A stretch of DNA of 64,000 nucleotides from Nematostella vectensis (lineage: Eukaryota > Cnidaria > Anthozoa > Actiniaria > Edwardsiidae). The position numbers were made by a program, and so were the translations under genes. Under the pieces are notes generated by a model. It was not told the origin of the DNA. It searched no databases and was given only the letters and a program-made list of their open reading frames with translations. Of this stretch, positions 56,636 to 64,000 are shown piece after piece; within the stretch, counting starts at the first letter, position 1, and each line of letters starts with the position of its first letter. Location: positions 14,892,887-14,956,886 of the forward strand of contig NC_064034.1 in assembly GCF_932526225.1 (NCBI RefSeq), in the 5' to 3' direction.

Positions 56636-57391
56636 TGGGCCACCGTACTTAGATGATGGAGGTGCTTATATCAAAATTCGTTATTTACTATATAAAGAAA
56701 CAATTATTATTACGAACAAGAAAAGAATAATTAGAACCATAACTAAACACGCTTTCAATAATTTAATGTTGTGGCGGGTAGTACTGTCAGTACACAGTTT
56801 ACAGTAGTTACGTACTGTAAACTCAACCGGTCCTCTGGTCAATAGGCGAGGCGCTTTATTTGTTGAAAGCGGTTACTTATAATTTTTCATCTTAGCTGAG
56901 GCGCATATTTGGGGGAGGTGCTTATTTGATCGATTGCGGTACTATAGACCACCGAAATGGGCCAAGCCAAAATCTCCCAGCAGGCATATTCTAGGCGCTT
57001 AACTGCCTAAAAGCAGTCGTTTCTCCATATGACTGCCAATCCTCCTTACGCGCATGTCATTAATGGAAACCCCTCCCTGGTCCTCCTACAGAAAATCTCT
57101 GTACCGTGGTTTTCGGTAGATAAGATCATGAGAAACAATCTGGGCGATTCTGGCGGGTCCTGTCGAATGCTGTCGAATGCAACTTTGGAAGGGGCCACAT
57201 CCCTCAGAAAAAGCCTGGGCCGAGCCACATCAGCTTGCTATCCAATATGGCGGCCTCCGATGTTGATCAGGACACGTAGTATGATACAAACAGAGGCCCA
57301 TATCTTTACAGCAATCCCGAAAATTAACCAAACTTAAACACGATGTAATGCCCATATAAACGTGTAATTACATCGGATAGAAATCACTGCC
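56636..57391. other. Upstream region of MON2
   Basis: Includes a GAGGCGC...GCTTATTTG patch near 56845-56930 resembling the one near 5675. No exon supported. Presumed to hold the MON2 promoter. Confidence 0.45.
57241..57260 (+). promoter_or_regulatory. YY1-like AATATGGCGGCC site upstream of MON2
   Basis: CAATATGGCGGCCTCC is one mismatch from the AAGATGGCGGC core known from housekeeping promoters. It lies about 135-150 bases before the start codon. Orientation is the same as the gene. Confidence 0.4.
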
Positions 57392-60300
57392 ATGGCTTCC
57401 ACCACGGTAGAAGAGCGAGCAAAGAAATTCTTGGATTCGGTTTATTCTGATTTGAGAGCCTTATCGAATGAAACAAGAAGGAAGTTTGGTCCGGTCAAAG
57501 AGGTATGTTATCAACGATCAGGAGACCGTAGATCATTCAGGCTCAGAGATCATCTATATGGGTTGAAATTATCCTATAAATTCAATGCCTATTTATTTAT
57601 ATAGGCAGCATAATTCAGTATTAAATCTTTGGTTTTCCCTTTTATTTGAAAGCAGGAAAGAGATTATTTTAATGATGTTTCGTCTTCATCTTGTGTTTTC
57701 TCGTTGTATATGTTTCAGGCTGCTGAGGCTGGTATACTAAGACTAAGGACTATTTCTGCGAGAAATCAGCGAATGAACAGAGGTATGTCAACCGTTATTG
57801 TTGTGTAACATAATAAAAGATAAAAACAAGTTCTGTCATCTCAGTTCTTTAAGACTTTATTTAGTCGTGTTTAATGGGGTTTAAGGGATCTTTATATGAT
57901 GTTTAATAGACTGAAATATGAACATTTCTTTTTTTATATAGCAGCAACTTTTCAAAATATTTGTTATCAATCTTAAGGTTGCCACTCTGTATTGACTGGC
58001 AACTCATCCATCCAATGAGATAGTGACATTTACACAACAAGACTCTTAAACTGTGCTTTCTGTGTTGTTAGAGGACACATGCACGCTTGTTACCAGCATG
58101 CGCATGGGCACCCCAAAACTAGATTGTAATGTAAGAAAGCATTTTAGTTATTGTATAACACAAGTCGATCTCATTTTTTTGTGTTTTTGTCCTCTGATAG
58201 ATGCAAAGAAGGCATCACTCAACTGTGTCCCACTGTGTACATTTTTGGTGATGGTATCTGTGCAACTATTAGAGGGCTTAAGCATGCAAAAATAAAATCT
58301 ATTACTTAAGTACTGGGACGATGGACTGTAATCTAATATGTTATAGTCTTTTAAACCCCATCCCTCCTTTCATTCTAAAACGCTGTCATTTTGTTTTGGA
58401 TAGGGGTATCGTTCACACAGATGTGCAAAAACAATTAATGATAATGGATAATTTAAAAACTCTGTCCAGAGTGGAACCCTTTGAACACAATACATTTACT
58501 GTGCAGAAGAAAAATGGGACATTTGGAAAACAATGATGTAATTCATTTTGCACTTGTAATATAAACAAGCAAAGAATTGGGTAGACTCATGGCCTGTAGA
58601 GCCTGTTATCATTTTGTATCATTTCTGGATTTTTATGGGGATGGGCTGTTTTTAAATTCAAATGCAATTTTTTTTTTAAACAGATCAAAAAGGTTGTGTT
58701 TTCAAATGAAAACTGATTAGTGGGGAGGTGGCCTAAGCCAAAGCAATGCAGCTGCAAATTTGAGAAGCATTCCAGGTCCGTGGGAGATCTTCAATTTCAT
58801 ACATGTTAAATATGCAAGTGGTTTCTAGTTTTTCAGTAGTGTACGACATGCTTTTTTAGGTTCAGAATCTATTAGCTTATTCCCCCCATCCTTAGGTGCC
58901 AGTTGCTGGTACTGTGGCATGTAATATGAGCCATTTTTTTCAAGTTGGCTGGAGAAAGCATCTACAAAATAAATGTATAATTGAGGAATGCCCCTCCACC
59001 TCTTATGATAGTACCTATTTACTTTCTAAGAATAATAGGTTCATAGTGAAAAAAATGAAAAAGATTCTATTTCTGTCAGAAATAGGTTTTAAAGTTCTAT
59101 AATACTTTGTTTTATTAGATCTTTCACAGTACTGCATGTTTAGTTCTTGCAGAAGAAACAGAAATTGTTCAGCCTTTCCTGCTTGGCTGTGACACAAAGG
59201 CATTAAGAGTTGTGCAGATCTCTCTTACTGCCCTTCAAAGGCTTGTTACACATGATGCCATCTCTGAGGTAAGTACAGTATATATGGGAATTTTCAATCT
59301 AATTCTAGCAATTGGCAATTGGACCACTAAGCTTTCATGGGATGAAGACAACAAAGTTGTATCTGCTTTCTCTAAAACAAATTGAAGGATAACGCAATGT
59401 TGCCCAAAGCAAAGGTAGAAAATGGAGTATGTGGACAAAAAAAATTACATGGTCAGTTTAGACTTGCCACTATGATCCCCATCATGCCTAAGTATAAGTT
59501 ATCTCTATCAAGTCTCTGCAATTTTTGAAGAAAAAGCATTGGTTTCTTTTGGAAATATATTGGAAAGTTCATAAAATACTGGTCTGTTCATAAGTTAAAT
59601 AACTTTAAATCGATAACCGATAAATAAAATAAAACAGAAGCACATAAAATACCAATGATTAAATATCATCCTCTGAAAACATAGAATGAAATCGGACAAG
59701 GTTTGAGACTACTAGATGTCAATTTTATAATGAATAAATTTAAAAAAAGCTATAAAGAATTACTAATGAGCCTCCTTAAATGGCTACAAAAGCCTGTTAG
59801 TAACCTTTAAACTAAATGTTTGCAGATTGGTTAATGTTATGGATGTCCTTTTTAAAAGTGGTTCAATTGCTGTATAAGAATGGATAGAATCTGAGATTAT
59901 TAAAAAGGGTCTGACTACTACCTAAAACTGTAACAACAATGTTAGAGACCTAGTTTTAAAAATTCCAAGAACCACTATTCAGTGCATTTATATGTTCCTT
60001 TGTATGATTCAGTCTTCAGCAACAACACTTATCACAACATTATGGCAATTGATGGAGTCAGGAATTGAGGAGCTAAGGATTCTGCAAACTATTATTTTAC
60101 TAATAACATCATCAAACATTGTCCATGGGGATCATCTAGGAAGGGTAAGCTATTATCTTTGGCCCTTATACAAACTATTATTTTACTAATAACGACATCA
60201 AACATTGTCCATGGAGATCATCTAGAAAGGGTAAGCTATTATCTTTGGCCCTAATACAAACTATTATTTTACTAATAACGACTTCAGAAATTGTCCATGG

Positions 60301-63300
60301 AGATTATCTAGGAAGGGTAAGCTGTTATCTTAGGCCCTAATAAAAACTATTATTTTATTTTACTAATAACCACATCAAACATTGTCCATGGGGATCATCT
60401 AGGAAGGGTAAGCTATTATCTTAGGCCCTAATACAAACTATTATTTTATTTTACTAATAACAACATCTAACATTGTACATGGGGATCATCTAGGAAGGGT
60501 TAGCTATTATCTTTGGCCATAATACAAACTATTATTTTAATAATAACGACATCAAACACTGTGAGATGTACGTAATATCTGATTGGCGTTAGCCAATTAT
60601 GTAGCAGGGCGTGGCAAAACGGGCATTGACTGCTAATTGGCTCTCTTTTTATAAAACCTTGTGTTGGTGGCAAGTTGCACTATAAAAGACCTTTTGAAAC
60701 TATTTTGTCTTTAAAAATCCTTGGTCATCATTACCCTATTTTTAAACAAAGACTTGAAGGTCTTTAAAGATTATAGTAGTGGAGGGACCTAAGAGTCCAT
60801 ACCCTTAGTTTTATTTGATGTTTTACCGGCTGCGTATTTCCACCCTCTGATGCATTTTCTAATCTGTTTGCAGGCCATAGTACTTTGCTTTAGGCTGCAC
60901 TTTTCCAAGGACCCCACAACAAGTAGCACTGCAGCAGCAACTGTACGGCAGATGATTTCTGTGGTGTTTGACCGTGTCGTGACAGAGGATGCAAACCCTC
61001 CTGGTGAGCGATGGGTACCTGGAAATTTTGGAAGTCTCATAAAATTTTGCAAAGTCTCGTAATCTCAGCTTTTTTAAAACCGCATTGTCATCAGTTTACT
61101 TCCAGATGCCTGACGGAAATCTCAACCGTGAAAAGACAAAAGAATCTATTAAAATCCAAGATATTTAACAGGCCATCGCTCTAAATTACCAATCACATCC
61201 TCAAAGAAACTCCCAATAGACACACTGCTTTTAATATTTTGAAATATTTTTCGTGTTTTCCATTAAAAATCATCGGATGTTGTTACGTTATCGACCTGAA
61301 GTAAACTGGTGACAATGCGGCTTTAATGCAAGTCTAGTAGTCTCATTTTTTTTTAATTTTAGGGGTGTCGGAGCCTTGTTTTTTTTTTCTACCGCGGTCT
61401 CGGAGTCTCAGATTTTTAAAAATGATCTCAGAGACTCTGATTTTGTTAATCGCAATCTGTTTTATGTTGTTACGATGCTACAGATTTCCCCTTCTTTTTC
61501 AACTTGAGCCTTGAGCCTTTCCGCTTTAAATAGAAATTTCAGCCACTGTAGCAAGATTTTATTTTAACTTTACAAGCTCGAAAAAACAATTCAGGCTTGG
61601 TTGTCAGGAGACTGGAACAGCTACATAGCTCTTAGCCTGCATCTTATTCTTATTTATTTTCGCAGAACATTTTCTTAGCACATTTTGCACATCTTTCATT
61701 TTGTGTTTGCAGAGAAAAAAAATGTGTACAAGGGGATTAAATTTCGTGAAATGAAAGCTCAAGTGACTTTATCTTTTCCCTGAAACAAACCAACATATTT
61801 AAACAAAAACAACATGCTGTCACAATAATGTTAAGTGTTCTTGTGCTCTCAAGCCATTATCAAGTATCATTACATGTCCACATTTGGAGATACTGTATCC
61901 ATATTTGATTTTTCTATATCCATTAAATTTTGCGGTCTTTATTTTTGTGAGTCTATAAGATCCCAAACTTTTTGAAATCTTGAAAATCAAGAAACTTATA
62001 ACTTAACATACAACATATTTTTGTTTCTGGGTTTTAATGAAGGTTTTGACTAAAGAATTTGAATTACACCTTTGAAAGGTCATACTGTATATACAGTAGT
62101 TTCCAGTTAATGGAGTTCCGTGATGACAACTGACAACTAAGATTTTACCTTTTGTTTTTAGGATCTGAAAAAACAGAAGAGAGTTCTAGTGTCAGGCATA
62201 AGAATTGTCCAGTCAGCCTCTTGCCATATTCCAGAGATGCCTATCTACTTTTCCAGGTAGACACAATCTCTCTTGGTTAACAAGGTTTATGTATCATATA
62301 CGTACAGTATCATCAAAAAACTTGTGCTCATCTTTGTTCCATTTAGGGCTTCTTTATGCTAATGTTAATAATGATGTGATTGTTCTGATCATGTCGGTGA
62401 TATTTTATGTGGTTATGGTGATAGTTATGAGTTATAAATGGAAATTTTGTCAACAAGAGCAGAGCTCTTTATAACGATGAAGTTAACAGTGATGATGGTA
62501 TGTAATTATGATGGCACAATACCAATTGCAGTTGCAGCATTTGATGGTTGCCAAACAAATTGGTTGCTATCCAGATATAGCCTTCTATGTACGCGCCACT
62601 CTTAGGGACCACGCTTCCCTAGGCCCCACAAGCGCCTGTTCCACAGAGCGGCATAATGAGTTGAGCTTGTCTTTACATGGCCAATCACGATTGAGCTTTT
62701 GTTTGCGAACAACCAATCAAAACCCATGTTAGAATGCCAAAACCCTGTGTTCTTGCCAAAACAAATTTTTTGACAGGGTGTCAATTTTTCCTTTGCAAAT
62801 GTTGCAATGAAATGTCCCAGAAATAAATATAAATGGCAGAAACTCCCAAAAAAAATTGTTGAGGCAGACTATAAATGCTTCATTTGTAGCAGTTTAAAGA
62901 CAGTGTCTGTTGGTAAAGTAAATGTTTTTGGGAAAAGCTCTCTAGATCTAGTCAAACTGATAAAATGTTCAATGGAAGAGGATCCCAGTGTTAACGGAAG
63001 GAAAATTCCAGTCTCTATATTTGTACGAAGTGCTACAAGAGACTTGCGACACTAGAAAGATTATTGAAACATGTTGAGAATGTAAAGAATGAGAAAAATA
63101 AACTATTCATAAAACAACAAGTGAAGTGCCTGAGACCCGCTGGAAGCACCGTTGTAGATCCAAAGCCAAGGTAAACTTTCCAGGATTTGGAAAGTTAACG
63201 CTGATTGGCTAATTCGTTTTGCTGCAATGTGGAGCACGCACACCACACACTCCACAGAGTGAAGCATTAATAAGATTTTATTGTAAAAAGCTTGATTCCT

Positions 63301-63782
63301 AAAGTTCTTTAATTTATTTTTCTTTGTTGTTCAGGATCTATGCCAGTTGACAAGCGGAGAGCAACCCTATTGGCTTAGTGGCATTGTAGAAATGACAAGA
63401 ACATTTGGCCTAGAGTTACTAGAATCTGTCCTCAGGGGATACCCTAATATTTTCCTGAAGGTATTTCTGTACTGTAATATACTGTATATGTATGTAGCTG
63501 ATATACTGTACTGTAAACTCAAGTTCCCAAATTCAGTGCCAGGATTTGAAATACAGTGACTCAAATTAATCTTGTCTTGTTTATTTGTAGCATCCTGAGT
63601 TCAGTTTCCTGTTAAAAGAGAGGGTGTGTCCTCTTGTCATCAAGCTCTTCTCCCCTAGCATCAAGTATCGTCATAGTGGTAACCAGGCATCGTCTGGGCC
63701 AGTAGAGCGACCAGTCTTCCCTGTGGCTATGAGGCTTCTTAGAATTGTCTCTGTACTTATTGAACAGTTCTACACATTATTG
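57392..63782 (+). CDS. MON2: MON2 homologue, exons 1-8 (continues past the right edge)
   Basis: Exons 57392-57502, 57719-57782, 59153-59268, 60013-60144, 60874-61003, 62162-62256, 63335-63460 and 63591-63782 all have GT/AG borders and join in phase to about 322 codons. MON2 is a large (about 1700 residues) Arf-GEF-related HEAT-repeat protein that regulates endosome-Golgi traffic with the DOP1-ATP9A complex. Diagnostic stretches: [73 protein letters not shown] and [20 protein letters not shown]. These are the DCB and start of the HUS regions. Compared with vertebrate MON2 a few residues are absent between exons 2 and 3, so a micro-exon may have been missed. Intron 4 begins with a minisatellite copied from the exon 4 end. 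Confidence 0.92.
60085..60565 (+). repeat. 86-91-bp minisatellite built from the end of MON2 exon 4 and its donor
   Basis: The segment beginning CAAACTATTATTTTACTAAT starts at 60085 in the exon and recurs at about 60171, 60257, 60343, 60434 and 60525 (last copy partial). Spacing is 86, 86, 86, 91 and 91; a 5-bp TATTT insertion accounts for the longer units. Each full unit carries GGATCATCTAGGAAGG followed by a GTAAGC donor (GTTAGC in the fifth), so five near-identical 5' splice sites lie in series. Confidence 0.9.
61080..62161. other. MON2 intron 5
   Basis: About 1.16 kb of intron counted from the donor at 61004. Contains short repeats of GTCTCGGAGTCTCAG-type text near 61370-61440 but no feature I can name. 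Confidence 0.5.
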
Positions 63783-64000
63783 GTGAGAATAAGAGTCTTC
63801 AAGATGATTTATACATTACCTACATTACCTGGAGTATCTTAAAGTATTCTATGTCAATTAAGGAGGAAAATGACAAGCTTCATGGTAATTTAAACATTAC
63901 CTACTTTAAATGGAGTTGTATAATCGAGCATCATCCTACTTTGCATAGAGTATGTATTACTTAATTACTAATACATGCAGTATCTGTAGTATTGAACTTT

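Noticed and set aside
57046-57337. Upstream open frames near MON2
   Set aside because: They overlap the presumed promoter and have no conserved feature. The MON2 start at 57392 matches the family N-terminus.

Overview
This is eukaryotic, intron-rich, AT-rich nuclear DNA, most likely from a cnidarian and probably an anthozoan such as a sea anemone. That assignment is inference. It rests on animal genes with GT-AG introns (MON2, IMMP2L, a CYP3-clan P450, a beta-lactamase-like LACTBL1-type gene, a GLDC first exon), on the mix of BEL/Pao, Ty3/gypsy, CR1-like and Polinton-like elements, and on dispersed hairpin repeats of a kind I associate with anthozoan genomes. There are no bacterial operons, tRNAs, rRNAs or CRISPR arrays that I can see.

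Layout. About 0.4-3 kb (minus): the 5' part of an unrecognised gene. Two exons are followed by a run of 10-18-codon micro-exons, all phase 1-1 and all starting Leu-Ser, which appear to have multiplied by tandem duplication. 3-9.4 kb: hairpin repeats, a short tandem array and a CR1-like LINE remnant carrying a 2A-like peptide. 9.5-15.2 kb: a GC-rich, decayed Polinton/Maverick-like (virus-like) segment with a capsid-like gene, small companion genes, a DDE integrase and an opposite-strand HNH gene. A LINE is inserted inside the integrase. 15.2-19.6 kb: a 5'-truncated BEL/Pao retrotransposon with its 3' LTR. 20-28.7 kb: mostly non-coding, with a long hairpin, a TTTAAG-rich duplication, a small unknown multi-exon gene and an isolated GLDC exon. 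28.7-31.8 kb (minus): a Ty3/gypsy pol with its 3' LTR and polypurine tract.

34.2-39.3 kb (+): a complete five-exon IMMP2L-like gene with an acidic C-terminal extension. 40.4-44.4 kb (minus): a complete two-exon P450 whose intron carries a 1.7-kb inverted-repeat element. 45.7-47.5 kb (+): an intronless, membrane-anchored LACTBL1-like gene. 47.6-48.2 kb: a LINE fragment. 50.0-51.6 kb (minus): two exons that join in phase to encode a probable secreted precursor with a strongly acidic pro-region ending Lys-Arg, then an Arg-rich hexapeptide-repeat and poly-Asn region. Part of its upstream flank is duplicated at 48.8-49.2 kb. 52-57 kb: non-coding DNA with MITE-like elements and local duplications. 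57.4 kb to the right edge (+): the first eight exons of MON2. The end of exon 4 and its splice donor are repeated as an 86-91-bp minisatellite running into intron 4.

The host genes do not form one pathway. They cover Golgi/endosome traffic (MON2), mitochondrial protein maturation (IMMP2L), mitochondrial glycine cleavage (GLDC exon) and ER oxidation (P450). The most novel candidates are the acidic/arginine-rich precursor, the micro-exon array and the splice-donor minisatellite.
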